A DNA stretch of 64,000 nucleotides, from NCBI GenBank assembly GCA_009599575.1, contig VWND01000008.1, positions 930,001-994,000 of the forward strand, read 5' to 3'. Positions 37,524-48,209 of the stretch are shown piece after piece (position 1 is the first letter of the stretch; each line of letters starts with the position of its first letter). This stretch comes from Blumeriella jaapii (Eukaryota > Ascomycota > Leotiomycetes > Helotiales > Drepanopezizaceae). The notes beneath the pieces are model-generated. The model was not told the DNA's origin and did no database searches. It worked only from the letters and a program-made list of their open reading frames with translations. A program made the translations under genes and the position numbers.

Positions 37524-38140
37524 GCCCGGGAAAGCTGGCGAGAAGTCTTGGAAAGCCTTGGGTACAGCGAACTATAGACACATGGCGCCTTGGGGATTCG
37601 CATCGGGAGTCGTGTCTGCTTGTTAGGAAAAGATGGAGTGGAAGTGGCAACAGACGTTTGGGATGATACCCCGATCTATTGAACGACTTCGATGGATTTG
37701 CAAAGAGCTCAACCACGAGCGCGAGTGTTTGGCTCAGTCATGAAAATGAAATCAACAAGACAGCTAGCTCCTCCTGTACAGCCTTCTTCATGCGTAACGA
37801 GCTCTTCTGCTGGTGAAATAAAAAGATACTTTTAATTTTGAATCGTTGGATCTTACCTAGGTATTTATACTTGGACAAAGCCGGAACACCCTTCTGGAGT
37901 TAGCTGGGGCTGGCCGAGATTGAAGATGGGTATTCCCACCGCATCCTACAACGTACTACTTAAGGTATGTACTTCGTACAGTACAGTGTAACGGGGAACT
38001 TGAGTTTCTCGATACTATGGTACTTGTGCGAATTTATGTTGGTTTTACGTCCGAGTGATACTCCATCACAACGGGGGTAAAGCAGCGTTGCCACATAAAT
38101 ACAAAGGCAAAGCTCCCCAAGCTCGTTATTGCAACCAACA

Positions 38141-38160
38141 CCCCCCCCCCCCCCCCCCCC
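38141..38160. repeat. 20-base poly-C homopolymer
   Basis: An uninterrupted run of C in an otherwise mixed, non-coding stretch. Its exact length should be treated with caution, as homopolymers of this size are easily misread. Confidence 0.9.
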
Positions 38161-38760
38161 AGGCAGCCAAGGTATATGGAACACAGCCAAGTTACGTTTA
38201 ATGTAAGTAAGCTAAATTTTAACCATTTTAACGTAGCAGGATCTGGCCATTTTCCAAAAGCATTCTGGCCGCTCTGAAATCCGATTTGCACAACATTGTA
38301 TGATACAATTTACAGTACAAAGTTGTATGGTTTAAAATGCCTCGAAGCGGATTATATTCTGCATGGCGTGCGCGAATCGTTGAATTATCTTCTGAAGAAT
38401 GGTTTGCCGGTCGCTTAATGAACAGTATTAAAATTAGAAATCGTTTTTCGTCTGCCATTGTATTGTACATTAAACAAATTGAAGTTTAGCTTGGCTAGAT
38501 TGAATGTAGCTTAATTATATTGCGTTTACCTTGGCTACCTGGGGGTGGTACAGTATTGACCTTGTGGTGGATGCTGTACTGTACTGTACATCCTGTACAT
38601 AGGTACTGTACATGCTTAGGTAGGATCAAGTGCTTTGCGGACGCTCCCATAAGCCAATTTCAGCATGAATTCCCTCATCCTTCAGGATGGCAATGTCCCG
38701 AAGCCGTGTTTGCACTGGCTATAAAGACGCGTTCGCGCTTCTACTCAGCGTATCGTTAGC

Positions 38761-38834
38761 CATCAACTCTCAACCATCAACTCTCAACTATCAACTCTCA
38801 ACCATCAACTCTCAACTCTCAACTCTCAACCATC
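38761..38834. repeat. tandem CATCAACTCTCAAC repeat
   Basis: About five imperfect 14-base units (some shortened to ACTCTCA) directly upstream of the start codon at 38845. They probably lie in the transcribed leader of that gene. Confidence 0.85.
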
Positions 38835-38844
38835 GTTACCCACA

Positions 38845-39908
38845 ATGCATTTCTCGGCCATCATTATGGCTTTTTTTCTCGCAGGCTTTGCTCTGGCGGA
38901 GAATGCTAAACGTACAGGCGCCCGCCTCCGAGTCGCAACATGGAATATCGCCGCGATATAGACGCCCAAGCTCAAGGAGGAAAACCTTGGTGGGAAGACA
39001 GATGCAAACACCGGCTTTTCAAAAGTAGCTGCCGAAAATCTTACGCTATCGACTTATTGGGATTTATGGCCAAAAACACTGCAGCTCCGATTTTTAGCTT
39101 GCAACGAGTCGACTATGCTCAGCTGGATGATATTTTGGACGGGCTCTCTAGAGATTTTGGGTTTGCGGGACAACGAGTTAAAGAACAAAACGACCTCCTG
39201 GAACCAATTGATGGCTATATGGTCGAAGATATGAACCCGATTTTATACCAGACCGATCATCTTGTTCTCTTGGAATCAACTTCGCAATGGCTAAGCGGGA
39301 ATCCCAAACTCGGCGATTGGAAAGATTCTATCAAAGGCGAAAATACAATAACTGTTGCATTATTTAAGGATCTGAGAACCGACCACGTCTTTGTGGTCGC
39401 CAATTCCCGACTTAGCGACGAAAAGGAGAGGAGCACGCAAGAGATCGATATAGCGTTTGAAATTATTGACAATTTTCGAGCCACGGCAAATAAAGGACGA
39501 AATCACAATGCGAGTGTGATTTTTACCTGTACCAAATCGGGGTCGTTTTTCAATCTTGAATCAAGCAAGGCAGCGAGAGAAGCAGGTTTCAAGAATGCAA
39601 ATGGCTTTGATGGTTCGCTTACCAAGCAAGGCCCTGACCACACGTGTACTACTTGGAAAGATTATGATAGAAAACACTCGGAGGACGAAATATGGGTGGG
39701 CCACAACCACGATCTGAGAAAACCAACGCTAGAAGACAAAAGGCGACAAGGCAAAAAGTATCGACCTTATTGGTTCATGCGGCCGTTGCATGCTCGGATT
39801 TGGTACAGCAAACAACGAAAGGGGCCGCTTTTGAGTGACCATAGGCCGTTGCAAGTAGATATCAGGCTGGGATATATGGAAGAACCGGACCATTTGTTAG
39901 GGCCATGA
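38845..39908 (+). pseudogene. degraded secreted endonuclease/exonuclease/phosphatase-family gene
   Basis: The ATG at 38845 gives a good signal peptide (MHFSAIIMAFFLAGFALA) and then RLRVATWNI, the family's first strand. A TAG follows at 38959-38961, 38 codons in. The rest of the family resemblance lies in another frame, open to 39908: DYAQLDDILDGLSRDFGFAG, NPILYQTDHLVLLE and, near the end, LLSDHRPLQVDI with the conserved SDH. The catalytic NTH is replaced by NSR, and the GDFN motif is not found at its expected place (VIFTCTKSG). No GT donor lies between VATWNI and the stop, so splicing cannot rescue it. I read it as a pseudogene or an inactive, diverged paralogue with broken 5' end. Confidence 0.6.
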
Positions 39909-40986
39909 TAGGGCACGGCACAGGTACACCGAGTATATACCGTTTTCTAGGCTTCCAAGCCTATTTAGAAAATACATTCCTTTTCTACCAGATTCCTTAC
40001 TTGGCCCATTTGACTGGCGACTGACGCAGAAAATGCGAAACGGAATTTCGCAATCGTTTCGACGTTCGAAAAACAAGCTGCTCATCGTGGGCTGCCTTCC
40101 CACAGCTATTCTGCGGCACTCGAATCTGGTGGGGGAAAGCAAATGTGCCACTGCATCCAAATGTCCCATTTCTGTAACGATGGTAACGATCTCACTAGTC
40201 GAAAGGCTGAATGAAATCAGTTAATTCAGATCGCTCAGTTTATATACTATAAACAACGAGCCTTTGGTTTTGAAATAAATACATAAAATTCTCTACAGTC
40301 AATAGGATGATAATGATGATGATGATATTATTTAACGTCTGGAGGGGGCAGTGAAACTGCGCAACCTCACGCCTCCCGCAGGGCATTAGAGACGTGCTAA
40401 GCTGGGGATTTTTACATACAAGAGACTTTCGAGAAAGCAGTTATTTAAAAGAAATGTGTGACAAATGGTCCGCTATTTGAGCCCCTCTTCCTTTACAGGC
40501 GGGATGGTTCTCCATTGTGTTCGTGAAGCCACCTTCGAAAAGAAGTGTCAAGGCTGTTGAAGCTGAGTGTTTCTTTGGGTCATACAGACCGTTCAGTCAA
40601 GCCGAAAGGGCGAACAGTTGATAGGTAGACTCACCAGAAGACCAGAAGGCTTGCAATTATGGCTAGTTGCCAGGGAGAGAGAGACACGAAAGGTAAAAGG
40701 GGCAAAAGAGTGAACCGCCACAGAAACAATCGATACGAAACGACTTCGTACAGATACCATTCAATCTCCAAGTCCACCTATCTAGCTAGCACTGAAAAAG
40801 TAGCGATAGATATCACTGTAAAATAGGTACAGTTCTAGTTGAGCTGACCTCTATATACCTATACTGTATGGATATCACCACCCAAGCAAGCCCTGCGCCA
40901 AGGCACGTGCCCGTGCCCTATTTTTGCTTGCGATATATTTTTAAAGAGCAGGGCCAGGTCATCGTTCACGTGAGAAATCACTACAA
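39909..40986. other. intergenic interval
   Basis: No supported gene. Contains a GATGAT microsatellite at about 40307-40328 and AT-rich stretches before the tRNA. Confidence 0.55.
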
Positions 40987-41073
40987 TCTTTGATGGTCTA
41001 ACGGTCATGATTTCCGCTTGTCATCACAGTTGGCAATGCGCGGGAGATCGGGGTTCGACTCCCCGTCAGAGAG
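40987..41073 (+). tRNA. tRNA-Asp(GTC) with 15-base intron
   Basis: Acceptor arms TCTTTGA / TCAGAGA pair with one G-U, and the discriminator base is G. The T arm is CGGGG-TTCGACT-CCCCG. The anticodon stem TCCGC / GCGGG closes a loop TTGTCA..C with anticodon GTC. The intron (TCACAGTTGGCAATG) sits after position 37, the canonical site. A D arm is visible (GTCTAACGGTCATGAT). Confidence 0.93.
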
Positions 41074-41442
41074 ATTCTCTAGAGTTCATGGCCCTGAGCG
41101 TATGCTCGGAAGCCCCAATTATCTTTTCGCAAATTTTTGTCGGCACTTAATTCTTCTGTCCCGAGGATTCTTGTAAGCGAGGTCGTTGTTTTGCGGATTG
41201 AAAGAAAGGTTTTGGGGAGGCGGTACGGGCGGGCGCGTGGATGCTCGGTTAAGGCGAGTTGCATACAGTAAGTAGTGTAGCTGTGGAGAAGATAATTGTA
41301 GAACCAAATACTCGTAATGCCATCATCGTAAATTGATTGCGATCTGCTTCCTATCTATCCGCAAAGTGACATGACTTAACACCAAAAAGCTACCAGTTTT
41401 ATGCCCGAGTCCCTTTCATTCGTTCCCCAAAATTCATCTATA
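41074..41442. other. 3' interval between tRNA-Asp and TSR1
   Basis: No coding signal. Three-prime region of TSR1, which runs on the minus strand. Confidence 0.5.
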
Positions 41443-43958
41443 CTAAAGCACAGCTCCACCCTCTCCCATCTCCATCTCCACATCTCCACCCTCCACAAGC
41501 TGTGGCACGACCTCCTCCTCCTCGTCGTCCTCGCGCCACGCCTTCGCATTCCTCGGCCACATCCGCTTGTACAGACTAACACCCACCGAGTCCTGCGGGT
41601 TGATTTTCCCGTCAAACGTAGCTTTGAAATAACCGTGTGTACCCAGACTCTCCTTGATGAAGCCGCTTCGGCCACGCTTCGTCCATAACTGCAAAGCTTT
41701 GAACCACTCCACATCTTCGCGGTTGAAGAACATGTAGCGAATCGTAACAAGCTTCTTGTGGATCTTGTACGGGTGCCCGGTGAGGATAATGCGCTTGGCG
41801 ATAACACGAGAGGAGGATGGAGCCATCGAGGTACCAGTTCCGATGAGCTTAAAAGAAAGAGGGGACGGGGTTTCCTCGGTGGGAATGTTGCGTTTGAAGA
41901 AGAGGGCTGGTACGGAACCCCACGTCAGGGGGGCGACGAAGCTTGCGATGGTAGATTGCCCGGGGTGGAGGAAACGGTCGAACTTGTGGACGTCGTTGGA
42001 TGTGTTGCCACCCTGGGAGAAGATAGGGTTGATGATGAAGCGGCGGGGGCCACATTGCATGATCATCTCTTCTTTGGACCGGACGGATTTCGTGTAGTCA
42101 GAGCTGAGGGTGAGGTTGAAGTTGAGGACGGCGCGCTTTTGCTCGTGGCGGAGGAGAGAGAAGAGGTTGAGTGGACGAGATGGGTGGTAAGTTGCTTGCA
42201 AGGAAGTAGGGACGTTGCGAAGGTGGACGTGGACACGAGTGCCGGCTGCGACACCGCCAACCAAGGCTTCGCGGGTGACCTGACTCCTGGCCTTCTTGTA
42301 CTCGGGCACTTGGAGGAGTCGTCTCCAGTTCTCGGGCTCGTAAGCTCTATCCTCTGCTTCTTCCCAGTGACTTGTTCGCAAACTCTTCAGTCCACGGTAT
42401 TTGAGCAGACGTTCTCTTGCAAGTACATGAGGATGAAGCTCAATCTCGTCTGGAAACTCGCGGTCGTCTTCTGCTTCGTCAACCTTTCGGTTGCGGAAAG
42501 CAGCCAGCTGCTCCGCCTCAGCTTCGTCGTCTGGTGTCGGGTCGAGGAACATTTCAGATTTGGCGTATTCTGTAGGCGCAATTTCGGTTGGCTCTCTGGG
42601 TGCAAAGCCTTCAATTCCGTCTTGGGGAAGAGCTGGGGCGCCCATCGACACATCTCCTTGATCATCTACATCTTCGATGTCGGATCCAGAATCGGAGAAG
42701 GTGTCGCCCAAGTACCACGCGGCTTGATAATTCGAAGTTCCCTTTGGTAATCGCTTTGGCTTCGCAGGCAAATGAGTTTCATCGTCTGAGAAATAATGGT
42801 GATCGTCCAAAAGCACTCCTCGCTTGTCCGTCGTTGCCACTGACATGGTAGCATCGATATCATCGTCCATCATGACTTCTTCAGGCGCTAAATCGGCCGT
42901 ATCGTCCCGATCTTCAGTCGGGGTTGCGAGAACGTTCTCCACATCGCGTTCGTCAATTGTCATCTCGTCTTGTCGCCTCTTCTTCGATGCCAAGGGCGCA
43001 GCAGTGATCTTTTCTATCTGAAAGTCACCCCAATCGCCTACTTGAACCAATCTATCCGGCTGCAAGCTGGTGCCCCTGATGACGCCAGTTAAAACAACAA
43101 GTCCCTGCTCATTCTCTGGCCATTTGACATCATCAACAAGCATCCAACTTCTTTCCTCCCTCCATCTGACACCCTTTGGCGTAGTTGTACACAATGATCG
43201 CATGAGATTGGCGCATTCTTGTCTCGAGTCCAGGTTGTGTACTTTTTCCTGCTCGGGATGGAAATGCGTAATGTACGACTTCAGAGATGCCAGAACCTGG
43301 GGTCTCCTCTTGGGTGGTTCGACCTTATCCAGACCCTGAACAACAGTCAAGAGCGTGGAGAGACCTTGACTCTCGACACTCCTGATGATGAGCTCGCCCA
43401 GCGCATCCACCTCTTGGTCGGGTGACAGGATGAAAATGACAAAGTCTGCCACTCTACCAGCGTCCAAACATGCTATCAAATCCCTCTTGACCATAACATA
43501 TTGCACTTTTTGCTTGAATCGATCGATATCCGTTCGCACGAGCCCCTCCTCTGGTACCTCGGTCTCGATATCCAGACTGCCACTCAGTTGTCGCACTGCC
43601 GCAGCAGCGTCTCCATCTTCGCACAATGGGATAACGGCGACTATTCTCGGTGCTCCATCGCGGCCTGCGAACACACTGGTCTCTCTCAGATGTTCCTTGT
43701 GCTTGGTCTGTTGTTTCTGCCGGGCTTGATTTCGGCGGTCGAATTTAGACATGAGCTGCTGATGGGGCGACTTGCGGTGGCTAAGATCTGCGAGCTTTCC
43801 TTGATCGTCTGTTAGTATATTTTTATCGAGGCAGAATTCGAAGGGGTACCTTTTGCGATTTCCTTCAATGCGCCCTTGGTAGCCTTTCTGGACTTGAACC
43901 CCTTCTGAGTCCCTTTAGTGGTGCTCCTGTGCGAGTGGCCTTGGACGCTTGAAGGCAT
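41443..43958 (-). CDS. TSR1: pre-40S ribosome biogenesis factor Tsr1
   Basis: Exons 43958-43850 and 43799-41443 give 821 residues. The N-terminus MPSSVQGHSHRSTTKGTQKG and the stretch after it is basic, as in Tsr1. It resembles a translational GTPase (Bms1-like fold) that has lost its P-loop: the region starting RIVAVIPLCEDGDAA matches the first strand without a GKS motif. The AARP2CN-type block and the C-terminal region (PLTWGSVPALFFKR, GTGTSMAPSSSRVIAKRIIL, MFFNREDVEWFKALQLWTKR and GLIKESLGTHG-like) are conserved. A long acidic insertion occupies about residues 280-420. Tsr1 binds late cytoplasmic pre-40S particles and blocks premature subunit joining. The intron acceptor is the AG at 43801-43800, nine bases after a perfect TACTAAC branch point. 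Confidence 0.95.
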
Positions 43959-44251
43959 GTTGCCGTTGCCTCCGGCTTTGAATCGGAAGGGAATCGACGC
44001 CAGCTTGTAGGAATTTTCTCTCCAGTGCGGCTTTGTATTTGGTTCAAGTTCAGTCTTGAATGTGGGGGAGAGGGGAGCGAGGGGAGGTTATCGACTTTTT
44101 TTCTGCGCAGGTGTGCGCTTATCGCTTATCGTATAGGAGAATGACTTGGCGCCCAAAAAAATCCATTTCGCTGGGGAACATCCCGACCATTCAACTTCAT
44201 CGTATAGATATCTTGATTCCCGAACCCGCGACTTGACGAGAGATTATCTTC
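43959..44251. promoter_or_regulatory. divergent promoter shared by TSR1 and UTP7
   Basis: 293 bases separate the two start codons, which point apart. Visible features are a direct repeat CGCTTATCGCTTATCG near 44115-44130, a poly-T run near 44093 and a poly-A run near 44154. Both genes serve small-subunit assembly, so co-regulation from here is a reasonable inference. Confidence 0.65.
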
Positions 44252-46029
44252 ATGATGTCTACAATGGCGCAGGACCGTCCGGCTGTCGATAATAGTGTCA
44301 AGCAGCATTTCAATGGCGCAGTCCCGATTAAACGCGCCCGGATGGATTTGACGACGACTCCGGATGCAGCATTGATTCAGAAACAGAAAGAGGCCAACAA
44401 GCAATACGGGCGAGGAAGAAAAATCCCGCGTGGGTAGCTGCCATGGGGATCTCTAAGCAGTGGAGTTGACTTGGAATAGTAAAAGGAATCAAGGACAAAA
44501 AGCTGCGAGCCAACCTGAAAGCGCAAGAGTCGAAGTACCAGACGGCCATTTTGCGAGCGAAAGATGCCGAAATCCTGCACGAGAATACTGAGGGGTTTCT
44601 GGAGCCGGAAACCGAGTTAGAGCGGACGTACAAGGTCAAGCAACGAGACATTCGAAATGATGTTGCGATTGAGACGGCGAAGAAAGGATTCGAGCTGAAG
44701 CTGGATGCGTTAGGACCTTACGTGTGCGATTATACCCGCAATGGAAGGGATCTTTTGCTGGCGGGCAGGAAAGGTCACATTGCTACGATGGATTGGCGAG
44801 ATGGAAAGCTGGGCTGCGAGTTGCACTAGGAGAGACCGTGAGAGATGCGAAATGGCTGCGAAATAACCAGAGCTTCGCCGTGGCTCAGAAGAAGTACGTC
44901 TACATTTACGATCAAGTAGGTGTGGAGATACATTGCTTGAAAAAGCATATCGAGGTCACCAATATGGAATATCTGCCGTACCACCAGCTGCTTGCCACAG
45001 TGGTATGTTCAAGTCACTGCAAAGCTTCTACACTCGTGCTGATCCCGTGAACAGGGAAATGCAGGTTACCTGAAATACTTGGATGTATCCACAGGCCAAA
45101 TGGTCGTCGAAACCCCAACGAAACTAGGATCACCGACGGCCTTGACACAGAACCCGCAGAATGCCATCCTCCACATGGGTCACCAGAATGGGACTGTCAC
45201 ACTCTGGTCGCCGAATTCTCCAACTCCACTAGTCAAGCTCCTTGCTCATCGAGGTCCTGTCCGGGCCATGTCAGTCGACCGGGAGGGTAGATACATGGTC
45301 TCAACTGGCCAAGACATGAAGATGTCAGTCTGGGATATCAGGATGTTCAAAGACGTTAATAGCTACTTCACACGGCAGCCTGCATCTTCCGTGGCCATCT
45401 CGGACCGAGGTTTGACAGCCGTGGGATGGGGAACCCAAACATCTATCTGGCGAGGCTTATTCACCAAGCACTCCTTAGACCAGGAAAAAATCCAAAGTCC
45501 GTACATGGCGTGGGGCGGCGAAGGAAAGAGGATAGAGCGGGTGAGATGGTGCCCATTCGAGGATGTGTTGGGTGTATCCCACGATGCCGGGTTCTCGTCT
45601 ATCATCGTACCAGGAGCCGGAGAGCCCAACTTTGACGCACAGGAGACCAACCCGTACGAGACCACCAAGCAACGACAAGAGGCCGAGGTCAGATCGCTCC
45701 TGAACAAGCTGCAGCCGGAGATGATTTCCCTGAACCCCGAGTTCATTGGGAACCTGGATCTCCTGACTGCGGAACAGCGGAAGGCCGAGAAAGACCTGGA
45801 CAAGAAGCCTGCGGATCCGGTCGCCGACATCAAGAATCGTGGCCGGGGGAAGAACAGTTCGCTGAGAAAGCACCTGCGCAAGAAGGGAGGGAGGAACATC
45901 ATTGATGAGCGCAGATTAAAGATCGAGGAGATGAAGAAGGCGCAATCGGAGAAGCACCAGAAGCGTTTGAAGGAGTCTCAGCAAGAGCTGGGGCCTGCTC
46001 TGAGTCGCTTTGCTTCGAAACGAACTTGA
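44252..46029 (+). CDS. UTP7: SSU processome WD40 protein Utp7, one-base frame break
   Basis: Exons 44252-44429, 44480-45002 and 45055-46029 give about 558 residues once one missing base is allowed for. WD40 blades are seen ([52 protein letters not shown]). The C-terminal BING4-type region follows ([37 protein letters not shown]), with a basic tail ([19 protein letters not shown]). Utp7 is a nucleolar component of the small-subunit processome that cleaves and folds 18S pre-rRNA, and is essential in yeast. At 44821-44830 the frame breaks: CEL is followed by CA and then by LGETVRD in the next frame, where one base is missing; no intron can explain it. As the gene should be essential, an assembly error is more likely than a null allele. 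Exon 1 ends before GTGGGT, restoring KIPLKGIKDK. Confidence 0.9.
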
Positions 46030-46162
46030 GTGTTGATACAAGTACGTCACTAGATTTGTAGCAATAGTTGATACCCGTTCTGATTGCCAGCATTCTCCAC
46101 AGAGTAGTAGGCTCGCCAAGATGATTCTTCGTCAAAAGATGTCCCAAAAACCCACTCTATCG

Positions 46163-46920
46163 TTAAGCTTTCAATGACCGCTCTTCCCGCAGATCGTGCT
46201 CGATGACCATCTTCAGACAGAACGAGAGCGATGCGACACTGATAAATCCGGCTGCTTTTTTCTGTGCTGCCGGAAGCGACCAAGCCATGCCGGCCAGGAC
46301 GTGCAGGCTCTGGTAGACAATGGGCGTTGCTTCGGAGCCAGCTCAGGGCGCCGGGGACGGGGGTTGTTTTTTTGACGGCCCCGCGCCGCGCGCTGGCTTG
46401 TCTGACGACGGCGAGTGGCTTGACGGCACTCGCTGTTTCGTGCGCGGGTGGTGTCGAGACCGAATCATATTTCCCGGGGAAGGGAAGTAGTTGGTGGTGC
46501 TGGTAACCGTGGATCCCGGGAGCTCATCCGCATTCAAGGAAGAGGTCGGTTGCGACGACGTCGAGCCTTGTTTTGTCATGGATCTTGAGACAGGAGCCCA
46601 GAATCCGGACGGAGATTGCTCGCGGCCACCAGTTTCTTGCGGTGTCTCATGGCCAGGGATGTCCAGCAGACTATCAAGTTATCTGTATCCTGTACATAGC
46701 AACAGAGAAAAGGGTCATTTCCTAGCTGGAGAAGCTGTGAACGCGGGTCGTTGCAGATGAGGGCTGTTGATCGGCAAGAGAGACACTGGGCTGTAAAGAG
46801 AGATAATATGGTACCTCTTTAGCTTTCCTGTGGAGAAGAATATCAGGTTTAGCAGACGTGGATTCTTGAGTTGGTGAGCTGGTCGCAGGTTGATGATAAG
46901 GTTGAGGGCACATGTGGAAG
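46163..46920 (-). CDS. probable hypothetical protein, exon structure uncertain
   Basis: Three coding-like pieces lie in order on the minus strand. The first begins MCPQPYHQPATSSPTQESTS near 46912. The second runs from about 46668 to 46344 in one open frame (SLLDIPGHETPQETGGREQS, SLNADELPGSTVTSTTNYFP) and ends at a TGA. After that TGA the same frame continues as SEATPIVYQSLHVLAGMAWS and then a hydrophobic block AGFISVASLSFCLKMVIEHD, ending at a TAA (46165-46163). The first two pieces need an intron ending near 46669. The TGA must be spliced out or is an error; a run of seven A lies just before it. The picture is a Ser/Pro-rich protein with a C-terminal membrane-associated helix. I do not recognise a family. 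Confidence 0.4.
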
Positions 46921-47469
46921 TTATCAGATCGCGCTAACTAAGCGATGCTTACTCTCGCGCCCTCACCTGTCAGCACAGTACTGTACTTAAAGGCAGTGTT
47001 GCTTCCAAACACACGATTGACTGCGAAAGCTGTAAGACGTCTAATTTATCCCTTGCTTTCCGTTCCTAAAAGTTATAGCTGAGTGTATAGCTATGCGTGT
47101 CTGTTCATCATGATGAAATCAGCACGTGACTACGACCCCGTGACCTCCTCCCTCCCGGTATCATCCTCCCGCTCCTCCGCTCCTTTCCTATGGACACACT
47201 CGTTCCTCAAATACAGTACACCCACCAGGTACGTACAGTAGCTTTCTATCGATAGCTTCCACTAGGTACTGTACTGTACTATGCTGTACAGTACAAGGTA
47301 CTCCAGGTTCGCCATCGAGACTCGGCTCTATCCCCTGGCCAGTTCTAGCTTTTCAGGGATCAGAAAAGGTCACAGCACACATAATCAATCCCCTGTAAAC
47401 TTTTTTTTTTAAAAAATCGAAAATTGCCTTCTTGTTTCCTCTGCCCTATCACGCAGACATATTGTCAAT
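46921..47469. other. intergenic interval, GTAC-rich
   Basis: No coding region. Dense in GTACAGTAC/TACTGTAC palindromes (46975-46986 and 47210-47302) and a poly-T/poly-A switch at about 47400-47417. Confidence 0.6.
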
Positions 47470-47700
47470 ATGGCTATTTGTCCTTATCAACAAGCGAACT
47501 GTTCGCGTCCTTGCAAGGGTGTTGGTCGAGTCGAGGCTGTGTTGGAAGCGCGCGCTGATTTCGGAGAGAGGGTTCCGACGATTGCGGAGGTAGAGATCGT
47601 GATACGAGAACATGGTGAGTATCAAAAGCTGAAATGTGGTTTTGGGTACCTGTTTTATAAAGAGGCACGCCGTAATTGTTGGAGTTTAGAGAGGTGTTGA
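47470..47700 (+). CDS. possible short two-exon protein
   Basis: An ATG at 47470 opens MAICPYQQANCSRPCKGVGR. A GTGAGT donor follows at 47615. With an acceptor TTTAG at 47689, the protein would end REHERC after 51 residues. Read through without splicing it would be 76 residues to the same TGA. Four Cys lie in the first exon or at the end, but there is no signal peptide and no family is recognised. It may be chance. Confidence 0.28.
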   Translation: MAICPYQQANCSRPCKGVGRVEAVLEARADFGERVPTIAEVEIVIREHGEYQKLKCGFGYLFYKEARRNCWSLERC

Positions 47701-48209
47701 TCTGGGTAGCGAGCGAGATTTTGCTTTAGGTACAGTACAGTACCTGCAGGACTGTGGACGAGGCCGCCAGACGGATAAGTGCAAGTGTAAAGCAGGAAGT
47801 ACAGTACAATCGACGCTTTTCGTCCAGTAGGGGCAAGGATATGTATTTTCCTTTTAGAGCAGTTGGCATATTTCCTACATTACCAACCTAGGTAGCCAAC
47901 GTATGTACTGTAAGTAGGGAGGGAACTTCAGCCGAGCGATGAATCAGCACTTGAGTCAACAACAGAACATTCACGGATGAATTGAATGCCCAGGTAATCT
48001 TGAGTAGTCTTTTGTTTTTTTATCCTCTACCCAGTCGTTATATTATTATTTGGTCGCTGCAAGATGGATGGAACCTGCCTGTCCGTATCGTAACGCCATA
48101 CCGCTCTATCCGGACTGGGTATCTCTAATGCGACTCCGCACGCCTCCAACACAATTTCAGCTTAAGACTTCTCAACCTTCTCCCGGTTGATTGGCGTCAA
48201 AACTGAGGC
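47701..48209. other. intergenic interval
   Basis: No gene. More GTACAGTAC palindromes at 47733-47750 and 47798-47808. Confidence 0.55.

Larger units (their letters stand above)
37524..38844. other. intergenic interval with poly-C tract and repeats
   Basis: No gene. Contains 20 consecutive C at 38141-38160, AT-rich DNA around 38200-38520, GTAC-type palindromes at about 38571-38612, and a CATCAACTCTCAAC repeat at 38761-38834 just before the degraded gene. Confidence 0.6.

Noticed and set aside
36694..37716. 340-codon minus-strand frame opposite the Gln/Pro-rich gene
   Set aside because: Composition reflects the reverse of a low-complexity coding exon; the plus-strand frame has the protein-like RS and glycine-zipper segments.
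41758..42750. 330-codon plus-strand frame inside TSR1
   Set aside because: Antisense shadow of a conserved exon.
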